Source: a candidate division WOR-3 bacterium
GTDB taxonomy: Bacteria > Hydrothermota > Tepidihabitantia > Tepidihabitantales > Tepidihabitantaceae
DNA: 64,000 nt
Assembly: GCA_013177935.1 (NCBI GenBank)
Contig: JABLXZ010000002.1
Coordinates: forward strand, 186,001 to 250,000
Direction: 5' to 3'
Part shown: in pieces, positions 8,601 through 17,702 of the stretch
Layout: each line of letters begins with the position of its first letter
Numbering within the stretch: position 1 is the stretch's first letter
Made by a program: the position numbers and the translations under genes
Notes under the pieces: generated by a model
Told to the model about the DNA's origin: nothing
The model's database searches: none
The model's input: the letters and a program-made list of their open reading frames with translations, nothing else

Positions 8601-11139
8601 CGGCAAGGGTTTTGGTGCGGGTCTGGCTGTAGCCGGTGCCGGAAATCGTCAGAACGATGGGGAAGGTTTCGTTAGTGTTGCCATAGTTGCGTACCGTCGC
8701 CTGAAGCGGGACCACGGTGCCGGAGTCAACCGTTGCCGGCACCGAGATGGACACCACCCCGACATCGCGATAACGGACAAACACCGAACTGCTGATACGG
8801 TTATTTGCCGGATAGGTGTCGCCAGCGAGCATTGTTGAGCACCGGACCGCAAGGTTGCCCGCTGGTTGCGCAGTCCAGACCGGGAAAGAGGCAAGGGCAG
8901 AGTCGTTGGCGCCAATGTAAGGGATTATGGTGTCCGCGGTGTAGCCGGCGCCAATCGTGAAGCGAACCGGGCAGTTTGTGACCGGAACCGGCGAGTAGTT
9001 GCGAACCCGCGCCTGTGGCACGATTGGCGTGCCGTAGTCAACGGTACCGGTGGGCTGAATGATGCGGCTGACCCCGACATCAAGGTTAGTGGCAATGACC
9101 TGAGCCGAGTCCCGGTCCGGCAGGTAGTTTGGTTTGGTTGCGGTGACATAGAGATAGCCCGGGGTGGTTGGGTTGATGGAGAATGTCACCTGGCCCGCCG
9201 CGTTGGTGTAGTTGCGGGTGTACACCTCGCTGCCTTTCCAGAGGCAAACAAGGGCGCCTGATACCGGGTTTGAGCCAGACCGGACCGTCACGGTGAAGTT
9301 CTGGATGCCGATATTGATGGGTGAAGCGAACTGGGCGTCGAGTTGCGCCGGAATCTGTTCATACATCAACTGGAGCGGGTCACCAAAGTAGTTCAGTTCA
9401 AAGTAGCACCAGCGCCAGGCACCATCACCGGCGTTAGCCGAACTCCGATAAACCTCTTTGGATTCGGCATGGGTTAGACCGATGGGCATTGTGTCGTGGT
9501 TGAAGAAGTAGTCGTAGAAGCGGATGTCCAATTTTTCGGATGGTCCAAGCACGGGCGGTGTGCCCCAGCCGTAACGGGAGTTCATAATCACATTTAGGGC
9601 ACCACCGGTGGCACAGTTGTGGCTCGCTTCGGCAAGGCAGTCCGAGTATTCAAAGTTTCCCGGATAACAGGCGATGGAGTTGATTAAACCAACCCGCGAG
9701 CCATTGTTGTGACCCGAGGTGACACTGGTTGAGTAGAAGGCGGTTGAGTAATGGTAGATGCCGACATCGTCGCCATGGCCCACCATATGGGCGAACTGGA
9801 ACCCGTGGTTAAGCGAGTCGCGCACCATCGTGGTGTTGGTGGGATAGTGAATGCGCACTTCTGACCAACCTGAGGGCAGAAGGTTCGCGATAGAGTCATT
9901 GCACATTGAGTCGTTGTAGCCGCTCCACAGATAGGCTTCAACAAGAAGGATGCGGCGCAGATAATCGGTTGGTGGGTTGGTTTCATGGGTGATGACCTTA
10001 TTGACAAAGGTCTTCACCTGATTGGTGTCGTCAACGCTTGCCCGCCCAATATAAAGGTCGTAGTACAGGTCGGTGGTGTCCTGGCCATATTCACCGAAGA
10101 TGTTGTCGTTGTCAGAGTCCCAGGACCACTGCAGGTCAACATAGTACAAATCGCACGGGATGTTACCGGTTTCCCCGGCACAGTAGGTACGTGCCTGGCG
10201 GGAGGGAACAATGCTGTTGTCGCCACCCAGGAGGACCCACATTGTGCCGTAGTTGTTAAAGTAGTCCCGGATGAAGTTGCGGATTTTTTCCTGAAGGTCC
10301 CGGCCCGTGTAGTTACTGTTTATCCAGGTGGTGGTGCGGACAACGGTGGAGTAACCCATTCTGGTCCGCCAGTTTACCAGGCGCTGGAAGTACGGTTCAA
10401 GGGTGCTGTTGGTGACAATCACATAGTCGTAGGTGCCAAAGTCGGTCGCCTTTTTCGGTGGTGCATAACGCAGGACATCTTCGGGATTGGCAACGATGGA
10501 CTGGACTGCAGCCGAGAAAAGTTTTTGCTGCTTTTCAGTTAACGAGATGTTCTCAGCCGACGGGTCGGGTTCGTAATTTATCGAGAGTTTCAACCTTGAC
10601 GCGATGATGTAAGACCGGGTTTTAGGGTCGTAACGGACCGGGTTCAGGGTGATGGTGACGAGCCTAAACCCGGATTTGATACCCACCGGGCTGATTGAAA
10701 ACAGGTTTTCGGGCCAGATGTTAGAACCCTGATAGACAGTGGGGTCAGGCTCGACAAAGTCGGGCAGTTTGCGCTGTGAGACCGGTACCGGTGGCTGCGC
10801 CGGAAAGGGTGGATTTTCTGCCGTTAATGTCAAAATGTTTTCCGGCGTGACCGTAACTGCGCCCGGTTTCATTCCCTGAGGGATGACAAGGGTGAAGGAG
10901 TAAACCGGAAGGATTGGTTTGCCTGTTTCCCGGGTGTAGTCAACCGTCAGACGATAACGGTTGAGTTGCGGGTCATCTTTGGGGACAAGGAGAGAGAATG
11001 CCCTGCCCTCCTGGTAAATCGGTTCCACATTAAATGACTGGGGTGAAAATTGAAATGTTTTAGACCAACCAGCACCGATTAAATAGCCGGTTAGTCCGAA
11101 TGACAGTGTAATGAGTGTGATAATAATCTTGTGCCGCAT
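5662..11139 (-). CDS. Giant secreted C25 (gingipain-like) cysteine peptidase with repeats and sorting tail
   Basis: The 1825-residue protein opens with a hydrophobic signal segment (about 4-23) and a propeptide-like region (to about 230). The C25 peptidase domain (about 235-600) carries the expected dyad: His455 in VGHGDD and Cys491 in NSIACYPGNF. Seven repeats of about 100 residues follow (about 665-1385), each opening like DVGVVSI and containing a VRNYG-type segment, resembling CARDB adhesion modules. About six kelch-like repeats follow (about 1395-1725; LYALxGNxTxEFYxY pattern), and a C-terminal sorting domain of about 80 residues ending LVIQR, as in type IX secretion cargo. It is likely exported, cell-surface attached or released, and degrades extracellular protein. 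The start has ribosome site AAAGGAGGTGCC and an upstream promoter. Confidence 0.88.
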   Translation of the reverse strand: MRHKIIITLITLSFGLTGYLIGAGWSKTFQFSPQSFNVEPIYQEGRAFSLLVPKDDPQLNRYRLTVDYTRETGKPILPVYSFTLVIPQGMKPGAVTVTPENILTLTAENPPFPAQPPVPVSQRKLPDFVEPDPTVYQGSNIWPENLFSISPVGIKSGFRLVTITLNPVRYDPKTRSYIIASRLKLSINYEPDPSAENISLTEKQQKLFSAAVQSIVANPEDVLRYAPPKKATDFGTYDYVIVTNSTLEPYFQRLVNWRTRMGYSTVVRTTTWINSNYTGRDLQEKIRNFIRDYFNNYGTMWVLLGGDNSIVPSRQARTYCAGETGNIPCDLYYVDLQWSWDSDNDNIFGEYGQDTTDLYYDLYIGRASVDDTNQVKTFVNKVITHETNPPTDYLRRILLVEAYLWSGYNDSMCNDSIANLLPSGWSEVRIHYPTNTTMVRDSLNHGFQFAHMVGHGDDVGIYHYSTAFYSTSVTSGHNNGSRVGLINSIACYPGNFEYSDCLAEASHNCATGGALNVIMNSRYGWGTPPVLGPSEKLDIRFYDYFFNHDTMPIGLTHAESKEVYRSSANAGDGAWRWCYFELNYFGDPLQLMYEQIPAQLDAQFASPINIGIQNFTVTVRSGSNPVSGALVCLWKGSEVYTRNYTNAAGQVTFSINPTTPGYLYVTATKPNYLPDRDSAQVIATNLDVGVSRIIQPTGTVDYGTPIVPQARVRNYSPVPVTNCPVRFTIGAGYTADTIIPYIGANDSALASFPVWTAQPAGNLAVRCSTMLAGDTYPANNRISSSVFVRYRDVGVVSISVPATVDSGTVVPLQATVRNYGNTNETFPIVLTISGTGYSQTRTKTLAAGAIDTVNFPSWTALPRGTRTVRCSTELAGDNNPPNDLATANVFVRVRDVACTKILSPIGNVDSASTLPVQARVRNFGNTTENFRAIFRITGTTTWLDSALVNNLAPGESVNVYFSNWLCGPRGTYSTACSTKLSGDLVPANDRVTGSFIVAVHDIAARAILSPTAFIDSGALVPVRVTVANQGSVQENARVFVRIGSFYNDSLSATINPGSTDTINLTPWRVNAPRGALTVLCSVYVANDANRANDTTRSSTTVLVHDVAAVAIVAPTGSVDSGAVITPQARLRNLGSTGEVFFCRFTITDGYLAQLSISLAAGADTVISFPDWYANTPGSFSTRCTTLLSRDQNPLNDRASGTVSVVGTDVGVVQIIAPSGDIDPGDITPVARVANYSPTTRSFKTFLKITGTSGTVFFDSALVNLLPQDSTRDVQFSTWTATPGNYTVRCSVGLGDPNPRNDTLSTTCRVVMRDVGLVSISPQGDMRPMIVSPIARTKNFGSIPTECQVFLTIIDTVSGSLIYYDSAATPELAPGETRDVRLPPWAATIGYYRLIAAVVAPGDAEPTNDSLNVKVRVSPGALGWQRRPDLPPGANPVKHGGALAGIETDTARIYALRGNKTLDFYVYDVQTGIWRALPAMPTGPSGKPVRKGGALCSDGERYVYATKGNGTLEFWRYDIIENTWTQLPDVPAGSKTLKGGTGLAYVNRNNSGFVYLLKGSNTFEFYEYSVETNTWAARAQAPAGPSGKKFKSGSALCAHGSEQLYAIKSKVNEFYEYSIEEDAWHMKTAVPEYSSSGKRSRCGDGCGIASDGNNTLYALTGGNRNYFYCYNLTTNNWYELSEMPEGPSGKRVKAGGALTFLRRQVWALRGNGTNEFYVYIPDTMSIFSPQMPRRNGIAAEPAPRMENASLRLAPNPAHHILTIASPDNAPLTIELFNALGTLVKSARFVTGSIHQLDITDLPNGIYLVRLSTPSGTLQTRKLVIQR

Positions 11140-11165
11140 TCTGGCACCTCCTTTGGTTTATAGGT

Positions 11166-11194
11166 GTTTTACCGAATTGGATTTTATCAGACAA
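11166..11194 (-). promoter_or_regulatory. Promoter of the C25 peptidase gene
   Basis: Read on the minus strand: TTGTCT (11194-11189), a 17 bp spacer and TAAAAC (11171-11166). It gives a leader of about 20 nt containing a strong AAAGGAGG ribosome site. Confidence 0.55.
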
Positions 11195-11944
11195 TTTTCC
11201 ACCGAATTGGGGTGGAGGGTGGTATGTGTCGCCAGACCGCAGTAGATGGTCATAAGCACCACGCCTTTATGGTTCAATCCGAGCCTGATTATATTGTGCC
11301 AGAAAATGTCAATGATGTCAAGCAATTTATCGCGGTGCAGCAGGACAGCGTAATTCAAGCTGAGTACAACTCGGACAGAGATTGAACAGTTGAACCTATT
11401 GGATAGGTTGACAGGGCAAGAAATAGGGCTTGTGCAGGGTTCAGCGCAGCGGGCATTGAAGCAGATGTTGTGTTGAGAGTAGAAAAAATGGGGCACAGAA
11501 CCCAAATGACAGCGTAAAAGATTTCTGTACCCATTTTTCAGGGATTGGCATCCGGCTGGTACTTTGGTGTAACCTTATGGGTTATCAATAAGATAGGTAT
11601 TCTGATTCAGCCGGGAAGTGAGTTAATTGTGATACGAAAGGGGGTGAAACAGGTGATAAATGTTGGGGTGTAAGAGACTATTCCGGGGATTACTCCCGGG
11701 CAGAGGAGGGGTGGGGAATTTTTGCCCAAGCCCAACCGCTTTTGGTGTTTTACAACCGAGGGGCATAAGATTATGAGGCGGAGTTTAATTTTCTTCCGGT
11801 CGAATTTTTGTGATTATCTATCTTGCAATAACTCTTCAGAGATGCCCAGGTACAGGTTGCTGCTTAAAGCCACAAATTGATTTGAACCCTTCTCGCTGAA
11901 TAGCGTGACTAAGGGAAAACAAAAAAGACCGGATAAGGGTGTCC
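11195..11944. other. Intergenic stretch with no supported gene
   Basis: About 750 bp between divergent promoters. Short open frames occur on both strands, but none has a ribosome site, a recognisable motif or a hydrophobic pattern. The 10-mer ACCGAATTGG occurs twice (near 11171 and 11203). No FMN riboswitch consensus was found ahead of the riboflavin genes. The stretch may hold regulatory DNA or a decayed gene. Confidence 0.5.
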
Positions 11945-11972
11945 TTGACTTTTCTAAGGGTCGTGGTATTTT
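11945..11972 (+). promoter_or_regulatory. Promoter of the riboflavin operon, leaderless type
   Basis: TTGACT at 11945-11950, a 16 bp spacer and TATTTT at 11967-11972, ending 9 bp before ATG 11982. No ribosome site is present. Confidence 0.7.
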
Positions 11973-11981
11973 AATAATTAA

Positions 11982-13235
11982 ATGAGAAGCAGGTCCTTGT
12001 CCGACACCGTTTTTGCCAGCGTGCCCGAGGTTCTGCAGGATTTCCGGAAGGGTAAGCTGGTTATTGTGGTTGATGATGAGGCGCGCGAGAACGAGGGTGA
12101 TTTAATCTGCGCCGCAGCAAAGATTACACCGGACAAGGTAAATTTTATGGCGAAACATGGCCGGGGTTTGATATGCGTTGCCCTGACCCCGGAGCGGTGC
12201 GCCGAACTGGACCTTTTGCCCGCGGTTCAGAACAGCACCGCGTTGCACGGCACCGCCTGGACCGTTTCGGTTGATGCGGTCAGGGGCACAACAACCGGCA
12301 TCTCGGCACACGACCGGGCGGTGACAATCAAGGCGCTGGTGAATTCTAAGACCAAGCCGACCGACCTGGCGCGACCCGGGCACATTTTCCCGTTGATGGC
12401 GCGACCCGGAGGGGTGCTGGTGCGTGCGGGCCATACCGAAGCGGCGGTTGACCTGGCGCGGCTTGCCGGTCTTTATCCCGCCGGGGTTTTGTGCGAGGTG
12501 ATGGCGGATGATGGCAAGATGGCGCGGTTGCCTGAGTTGCAGCGACTGGCAAAAAAGTTCGGGCTAAAGATTCTGACAATAAAAGACCTGATTGAGTTTC
12601 GGCGCCAGCGCGAGGTGCTGGTGCGCCGGGTTGTTGAAACAAATTTGCCCACAAAGTTTGGTGAGTTTAAGTTGATTGTTTATGAGGATGAGGTTGAGCA
12701 GTATGCCCATCTTGCTCTGGTTAAGGGCGATGTTGCCGGAAAGGAGCGGGTCCTGGTGCGGGTTCACTCCCAGTGCCTGACCGGCGATGTGTTCCACTCC
12801 TTACGCTGTGACTGCGGGCAGCAACTGGCAGAGGCGATGCGGATTATCAGCCGTGAAGGGTGCGGGGTTGTGCTGTATATGAGGCAGGAGGGCCGGGGAA
12901 TTGGTTTGACCAACAAGTTGCGGGCGTATGCGCTTCAGGACCGCGGTCTGGATACGGTGGAGGCAAATCTGGCGCTTGGGTTTCCCGCCGATTTACGGGA
13001 TTATGGGATTGGCGCGCAGATTCTCTGTGACCTCGGGCTGTCGTCAATCCGGCTTTTGACCAACAACCCGCGCAAGGTTGTCGGGCTGGCGGGTTTTGGC
13101 TTGAAGATTGTCGAGCGGGTGCCGATTGTGGTAAAACCAAATCGGCGCAACCTGCGTTATCTGGTTACCAAAAGGGACCGCCTGGGACATATCTTGGGCG
13201 ATATTGAGAAAGGGGTGAGTGATGGAAAGGCGTGA
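11982..13235 (+). CDS. ribBA: 3,4-dihydroxy-2-butanone 4-phosphate synthase / GTP cyclohydrolase II
   Basis: A 417-residue bifunctional riboflavin enzyme. The N-terminal half (about 8-205) is DHBP synthase, with the acidic metal site [12 protein letters not shown] and the conserved segment [24 protein letters not shown]. The C-terminal half (about 212-405) is GTP cyclohydrolase II, with zinc ligands in [15 protein letters not shown] and the GRGIGL loop. It supplies both precursors of lumazine: ribulose 5-phosphate gives DHBP and GTP gives the pyrimidine. It overlaps ribH by 14 bp and heads the operon ribBA-ribH-nusB-phosphoesterase; ribD and the riboflavin synthase gene are not in the window. 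Confidence 0.96.
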   Translation: MRSRSLSDTVFASVPEVLQDFRKGKLVIVVDDEARENEGDLICAAAKITPDKVNFMAKHGRGLICVALTPERCAELDLLPAVQNSTALHGTAWTVSVDAVRGTTTGISAHDRAVTIKALVNSKTKPTDLARPGHIFPLMARPGGVLVRAGHTEAAVDLARLAGLYPAGVLCEVMADDGKMARLPELQRLAKKFGLKILTIKDLIEFRRQREVLVRRVVETNLPTKFGEFKLIVYEDEVEQYAHLALVKGDVAGKERVLVRVHSQCLTGDVFHSLRCDCGQQLAEAMRIISREGCGVVLYMRQEGRGIGLTNKLRAYALQDRGLDTVEANLALGFPADLRDYGIGAQILCDLGLSSIRLLTNNPRKVVGLAGFGLKIVERVPIVVKPNRRNLRYLVTKRDRLGHILGDIEKGVSDGKA

Positions 13236-13683
13236 ATTTAAAGGCCGGCTTGATGCCAGCGGCAAGCGATTTGCCGTTGTTGTTGCCCGGTTTAACGACT
13301 TGATAAGCCGGGCGTTGCTCGATGGTGCTCTTGACTGCTTTGAGCGGCACGGCGCCGCGGGTGTCGATGTGGTCTGGGTGCCGGGTGCGTTTGAAATGCC
13401 CGCGGTGGTTTTGGGTCTGGCACGTTCTAAACGATACAACGGTATTGTCGGCTTAGGAGCGGTGATTAGGGGCGACACGCCGCATGCCGAGTACATTGCG
13501 GCTGAGGTGACGAAGGGGCTGGCAAAGGTTTCGTATGAGACCGGAGTGCCGGTTTCTTTCGGAATCATTACCGCGGAAAGTCTGGAACAGGCGCTGGAGC
13601 GGGCTGGTGCCAAGCAGGGAAATAAGGGCTGGATGGCAGCGCTCGCGGTAATTGAACTTGCCAACTTGAAGATTGAGGACTGA
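13222..13683 (+). CDS. ribH: 6,7-dimethyl-8-ribityllumazine synthase
   Basis: A 153-residue lumazine synthase condensing the RibA-derived pyrimidine with DHBP. It shows the family segments [32 protein letters not shown] (with the catalytic His) and [16 protein letters not shown] 13222 is preferred over the GTG at 13219 because the ribosome site GAAAGGGG lies 6 nt upstream. Normal length for the family. Confidence 0.95.
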   Translation: MERREFKGRLDASGKRFAVVVARFNDLISRALLDGALDCFERHGAAGVDVVWVPGAFEMPAVVLGLARSKRYNGIVGLGAVIRGDTPHAEYIAAEVTKGLAKVSYETGVPVSFGIITAESLEQALERAGAKQGNKGWMAALAVIELANLKIED

Positions 13684-13732
13684 GCAACCAGGGCACAGTG
13701 CCTTCTGAACTGCGCGCCGACAGGAGGGCGTG

Positions 13733-14179
13733 ATGACCCAGCGCCGATTGGCACGGGAGAGTGCGGTTGAGGTGCTTTACCGGCTTGACCTGGTGGCGGA
13801 CGAGCCGGAAGCGGTGATTCAGGAGATTTGTGCCCGCAAAAACCCGTCCGAAGAGGCGGAGAGTTATATGCGACGAATCGTGCAAACGGTGGAAAGGCAT
13901 CAACAAGAGATTGACCGAGTATTGAAAACCCATCTGAAGCGATGGCGGCTGGAGCGGTTGACATTTATCGACCGGGCGATTCTGCGGATGGGCTGCGCCG
14001 AGATTTTGTTTTTTGATGATGTACCACCCAAGGTGGCGATCAATGAGGCGGTGGAGATTGCCAAGAAGTTTGGCGACGACAATGCCGGCAAGTTTGTAAA
14101 CGGGGTTCTGGACGGGGTGTACAAAGACCATTGTGGGGGGCAAAGGGAGAGCGGCGATGATTCTCGGGGTGTTGAGTGA
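13733..14179 (+). CDS. nusB: Transcription antitermination protein NusB
   Basis: A 148-residue, all-helical NusB. Recognisable segments are RRLAREsAVEVLYRLD at the N-terminus and FIDRAILRMGCAEI and AINEAVEIAKKFGDDNAGKFVNGVLD in the C-terminal half. It works with NusE on rRNA transcription antitermination. Location directly after ribH is common in many bacteria. ATG 13733 has AGGAGG 6 nt upstream. Its end overlaps the next gene by 23 bp. Confidence 0.94.
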   Translation: MTQRRLARESAVEVLYRLDLVADEPEAVIQEICARKNPSEEAESYMRRIVQTVERHQQEIDRVLKTHLKRWRLERLTFIDRAILRMGCAEILFFDDVPPKVAINEAVEIAKKFGDDNAGKFVNGVLDGVYKDHCGGQRESGDDSRGVE

Positions 14180-14885
14180 TATCCACGGAAATTTGGAGGC
14201 GCTGACCGCGGTTTTACAACTGTTTAACGAAAAGGGTGTGCAAACTGTGCTTTGTGCCGGGGACATCGTCGGTTATGGCCCGGACCCGGAACGGTGCATT
14301 GAGCAGTTGCAAAAAATCGGGGCAAAAACGGTTGCGGGTAATCACGAATGGGGTGTGCTGGGAAGAACAGATATTGACTCTTTTAACCATTCAGCCCGGT
14401 TTGCGATTAAGTGGACGCAAAAGCGGTTGAGCGCGGCGCAAAGGGAGTATCTGGGAAATTTACCGCTGATTTACCAGTTCGGTCCAATTCATATGGTACA
14501 CGCTGCGCCATCGGACCCGTCGAGCTGGGATTATTTGCTGAGCCTTGAGGATGTGGCGGGTGAGATGGGGGCATTTACCCAGGACATCTGCATTGTGGGC
14601 CACACACACATTCCGATGGCGGTGGAACGGATTTCCGGAAGCCGGGTTCAATTAAAAAAGGCTGATGGCTTCTATATTCGGGAGGATGCTAAATATCTGC
14701 TGAACACCGGCAGTGTGGGTCAGCCGCGTGATGGTGACACCAGGGCTTGTTGTTTGATTATCAATATGACCGAGCGCTCGGTAAGTTTTTATCGTGTGGG
14801 ATACGACATCCGGGCAACACAGCAAAAGATGCGACAGGCAGGTTTGCCCGAAGAGCTTGCCGAACGGCTTGCCCGGGGTCGATAA
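14157..14885 (+). CDS. Metallophosphoesterase, YfcE/MJ0936-like
   Basis: The protein (242 residues from ATG 14157) has the calcineurin-like metal-binding motifs in order: SDIHGN, GDIVGYGPDPERC, GNHEWG, HAAPSD and GHTHIP, then LNTGSVGQPRDGD. Such proteins are small cytosolic phosphodiesterases or phosphatases with broad in vitro substrates; the physiological substrate cannot be read from sequence. ATG 14157 is chosen over an upstream GTG because SDIHGN normally lies within the first 10 residues. Last gene of the riboflavin-nusB operon, followed by a strong terminator. Confidence 0.85.
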   Translation: MILGVLSDIHGNLEALTAVLQLFNEKGVQTVLCAGDIVGYGPDPERCIEQLQKIGAKTVAGNHEWGVLGRTDIDSFNHSARFAIKWTQKRLSAAQREYLGNLPLIYQFGPIHMVHAAPSDPSSWDYLLSLEDVAGEMGAFTQDICIVGHTHIPMAVERISGSRVQLKKADGFYIREDAKYLLNTGSVGQPRDGDTRACCLIINMTERSVSFYRVGYDIRATQQKMRQAGLPEELAERLARGR

Positions 14886-14892
14886 AATAAAA

Positions 14893-14920
14893 GGGGCGGC
14901 AGCACGCCGCCCCAATTTTT
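14893..14920. terminator. Bidirectional intrinsic terminator
   Basis: Stem GGGGCGGC/GCCGCCCC with loop AGCAC, followed by AATTTTTTG on the plus strand and by TTTTATTTTA on the minus strand. It separates the convergent phosphoesterase and subtilase genes. Confidence 0.88.
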
Positions 14921-14932
14921 TGTTCGGTTAAC

Positions 14933-17620
14933 TTATTTGAGAACCACCGCCTTCTGGGCGTACACACCAGCCGGTGTTTTTAACTGCACAAGATAGGTTC
15001 CACTTGCAAGGTCGGCGGCACTCAAATTCATCCTTACATAATCTCCAAAGTTGACCTGTTTGCGCTGGATGGCTTTCAGCGCACCGGTAAGGGTGTAGAG
15101 GGAAAGTTCAACCGTTCCGGTAACCGGCGCGGTGAATTCAACCGTTGCCATCCGGTTAATCGGGTTGGGCGTGATGTGGAGTGTATAAGGACGCCGTGAA
15201 TGCCAGATGGGTGTTAGGTCTTCAACACCGGGCAGCCTTTCGCCAAACCATTCGAAGATGCGTTTAATCAGGGTCCAGCGCTGGAGGTAGCGGGAGGAGT
15301 GGTCAATTGCTTCAAACGCCACCGGGAAGAAAACGAGTTTGTAGTTGCCGGAGTAGCGGATAAGAGAAGCGGCGGTGGTGTCGGCGTAATCTTTGAACCG
15401 GGCACAAGCCGCAGCATCACCGAGCGGCCGAATCGCATCACTGGAGCGGGCGTTGCCCGCGCCACCACCACCGGCAAGAACCATTGTGTCGCCCCGGGTT
15501 ATCGGGTCGCCCGAAATTCCCGGAAGAAACGGTTTGCCGGTGGAGTCGGCAACAAACTGGGCGTGCAGGTAGTCGCTCAGGAAAGAGGAGCCGTTCAGTT
15601 CCCGGGCGATATTCTGACCTGAGAGGATAAGTTTACCGTTGTTGTTCAGATAGGCTGTTAGATTTGCCTGGTCGGTTGCGGTCAGGGTGTTACTTGTTGC
15701 GTCACCGGTGAACCAGATAACTACCGGGTAACGGTTGAGCGTGTCCACAGGTGGCGAACCCGATGTCTGAACCGAATAGGTGCGATAGAGCACGCCGTTT
15801 GAGTCGCAAGCCGATGTGTAGAAGCGCTCATAGTTCTGGCCCGCATCGTCGTCAACAATTAAAACACGGGGTGACCCGGAAACCGTGATGAAGTTGGTGT
15901 CAGGATAGGCAGGGTCCGGGGTCGCGTGCACGGTGAGCAGGAACCGAATGCGCTGGGGCGGTGCGCTGGCATCGATACTGATGACAAACGAGTCCGCAGA
16001 ACAGTTGCCGCTTGAGCCGGCAGGAATGTCCGGGAAGGTGGCGTTGCCTTTGACCACGGTGACATCGGTTCCGATTGCGTTGAGTGTTGCCGAAACGCCG
16101 GTGGCGTTGCGCCAGCCCGCACTGTTGGCATAAGTTACAATCAGGGCAACAGTCTCACCTGGGTCAGGCTGACCGTTGTTGTTGCCGGCCTGGTCGTTAA
16201 AGCGCCAGCCGGTCAAAGTCAGATTGCAGTAGTACAGGGGCAGAACAACATTTGCCATTGACACCCGGCCCGCTCCCAGTTTTCCCTGAGTGTAAAGCGG
16301 GTCAGGCATTGAGTCGCAGGCGTCGCGGAGCATCTGGATGCAGGTGGCGTTGGAGATGGTGGTGTCAAAAGACTTTATCCAGCAGGCAACACCAGCGGCA
16401 AGCGGGCAGGACATTGAGGTTCCATCCATCGAGCCGTAAGAACCGGCAGCGCGGCTCAGGGTCGAGTAAATCCCCTGGCCCGGTGCAGTGACATCAACCC
16501 AGGTGCCATAGTTGGACCAGGATGCCCTGGTGTCGTTAGAGGTGGACGCAGCGACATTTTCAACACCGTTGTAGCAGGCAGGATAGCGCATCACCTCCAG
16601 CCCGTCGTTGCCTGCCGAGCCAAAGAGAACCAGTCCCGAATCCCAGGCATACTGACAGGCGTCCGCCATTGGCTGGTAAGGCGATGCCGAGCCGAAACTC
16701 ATTGAGATGGACCAGGCACCCATCGGGACAAGGTAGTAGATGGCGCCGATCGCGGCGAAGATGGATATTCCACCACCCGAGCCGCAGCGAAACGCCATTG
16801 ACCGGGAGTTCCAGGTTGTGCCGGCAACACCGGTTGCGTTGTTGGTAACCGCATTGGTGATACCCCAGCAATGGGTGCCGTGGGTGTCTGAACCATCAGG
16901 CATCGGGATTGCATCACCGTAGAGAAAGTCCCAGCCGACAACATCGTCGGCGTAACCGTTCATATCCTGGTCAATGCCGTCAAGGTCGCCGTCCGGATAG
17001 GGCAGGGTGTCAAACTGGCCATTACCATTGACATCTTCGGGCGTGTTGATCCAGAGGTTTGCCTTAACATCGGGGTGGAAGATGTCCAAGCCATCGTCCA
17101 GTACACAGTTTACCACCCGGGTTTTGCCTTTTGCTACCTCCCAGGCGGTTGGTGCTCCGAGGTTGGTGTAGTGCCACTGATAGGAGTAGTAGGGGTCGTC
17201 AGGCACTTCGTCAAAGCGCATATAGCCGTTGGGGCAGGTGTAGGCGACTTCAGAGAGTCTTTCATAATCAGCGGCAACCGGTGCAATCGCTTGGTCAACA
17301 TCAAACTGAATTAGATACTGCAGGTCACAGCCGTACTTCTGGGCAATCGGGTCAACAGTGGGCCGGCGCCAGAGTGGCGCAATTTCATTGACCCGCCACT
17401 TGCGGTTGAGCGCATCGAGCGCCGGGATGCCAAAAAGGGCGATGCCGTCTTCCGAGGTGATGTTAAGTTTCCCCCGCAATTCGGGGTTCAATTCCAGAAT
17501 TAACTGCCCGGCGATGTGCTCTGCGCCATCGGTGGTACGCACCACCGGGCGTTTAAGGTCAGGCCAGGCAAAAGTGGTAGCGATAACCAGAGCGGTTAAC
17601 GCAAAGAGTCGCAGTTTCAT
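14933..17620 (-). CDS. Secreted subtilisin-like serine peptidase with type IX-like sorting tail
   Basis: An 895-residue S8 peptidase. The signal peptide is at about 1-18 and the propeptide at about 20-145. The catalytic triad is Asp175 (VLDDG), His247 (DTHGTH) and Ser402 (DGTSMSCP), with the oxyanion Asn338 in SAGNDG. After the catalytic domain come an Ig-like region and a segment that looks like a nonenzymatic alpha/beta domain (about 600-770, VLIVDDDAG start). The C-terminal 80 residues form a sorting domain (ITPNPINRMATVEF, ending AVVLK). It is likely exported and cell-surface displayed or released. The start has AGGAGG. Calcium-binding-like acidic loops (DVNGNGQFD, DLDGIDQDMNG) lie before the His motif. 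Confidence 0.9.
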   Translation of the reverse strand: MKLRLFALTALVIATTFAWPDLKRPVVRTTDGAEHIAGQLILELNPELRGKLNITSEDGIALFGIPALDALNRKWRVNEIAPLWRRPTVDPIAQKYGCDLQYLIQFDVDQAIAPVAADYERLSEVAYTCPNGYMRFDEVPDDPYYSYQWHYTNLGAPTAWEVAKGKTRVVNCVLDDGLDIFHPDVKANLWINTPEDVNGNGQFDTLPYPDGDLDGIDQDMNGYADDVVGWDFLYGDAIPMPDGSDTHGTHCWGITNAVTNNATGVAGTTWNSRSMAFRCGSGGGISIFAAIGAIYYLVPMGAWSISMSFGSASPYQPMADACQYAWDSGLVLFGSAGNDGLEVMRYPACYNGVENVAASTSNDTRASWSNYGTWVDVTAPGQGIYSTLSRAAGSYGSMDGTSMSCPLAAGVACWIKSFDTTISNATCIQMLRDACDSMPDPLYTQGKLGAGRVSMANVVLPLYYCNLTLTGWRFNDQAGNNNGQPDPGETVALIVTYANSAGWRNATGVSATLNAIGTDVTVVKGNATFPDIPAGSSGNCSADSFVISIDASAPPQRIRFLLTVHATPDPAYPDTNFITVSGSPRVLIVDDDAGQNYERFYTSACDSNGVLYRTYSVQTSGSPPVDTLNRYPVVIWFTGDATSNTLTATDQANLTAYLNNNGKLILSGQNIARELNGSSFLSDYLHAQFVADSTGKPFLPGISGDPITRGDTMVLAGGGGAGNARSSDAIRPLGDAAACARFKDYADTTAASLIRYSGNYKLVFFPVAFEAIDHSSRYLQRWTLIKRIFEWFGERLPGVEDLTPIWHSRRPYTLHITPNPINRMATVEFTAPVTGTVELSLYTLTGALKAIQRKQVNFGDYVRMNLSAADLASGTYLVQLKTPAGVYAQKAVVLK

Positions 17621-17637
17621 CAGATGCCTCCTGATAG

Positions 17638-17700
17638 GTTTTATTAATACACTAATCTACTGACAACAGTAAATCATAAACAAAAGGCGGCTTGTGTCAA
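17638..17700 (-). promoter_or_regulatory. Tandem promoters of the subtilase gene
   Basis: On the minus strand, TTGACA (17700-17695) with TATGAT (17678-17673, 16 bp spacer), and closer to the gene TTGTCA (17666-17661) with TAAAAC (17643-17638, 17 bp spacer). Both would read into a leader holding AGGAGG before ATG 17620. Confidence 0.55.
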
Positions 17701-17702
17701 TT

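Noticed and set aside
7000-9100. Regular spacing of similar segments, considered as a CRISPR-like array
   Set aside because: The units are about 300 bp, vary in sequence, stay in frame and encode the protein repeats of the C25 peptidase
9985-10542. Open frame of 185 codons on the plus strand within the giant C25 peptidase gene
   Set aside because: Antisense shadow of the peptidase domain
11158-11505. Open frame of 115 codons in the 11.2-11.9 kb gap
   Set aside because: Lies over the C25 promoter, has no ribosome site and no recognisable features
11640-11980. Possible FMN riboswitch ahead of the riboflavin operon
   Set aside because: None of the conserved FMN riboswitch blocks was found and the promoter abuts the start codon, leaving no leader
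13044-13964. Long open frame of 306 codons on the minus strand, antisense to ribH and nusB
   Set aside because: It overlaps two confidently identified genes, has no ribosome site or recognisable motif, and has the amino-acid bias of a GC-rich shadow frame
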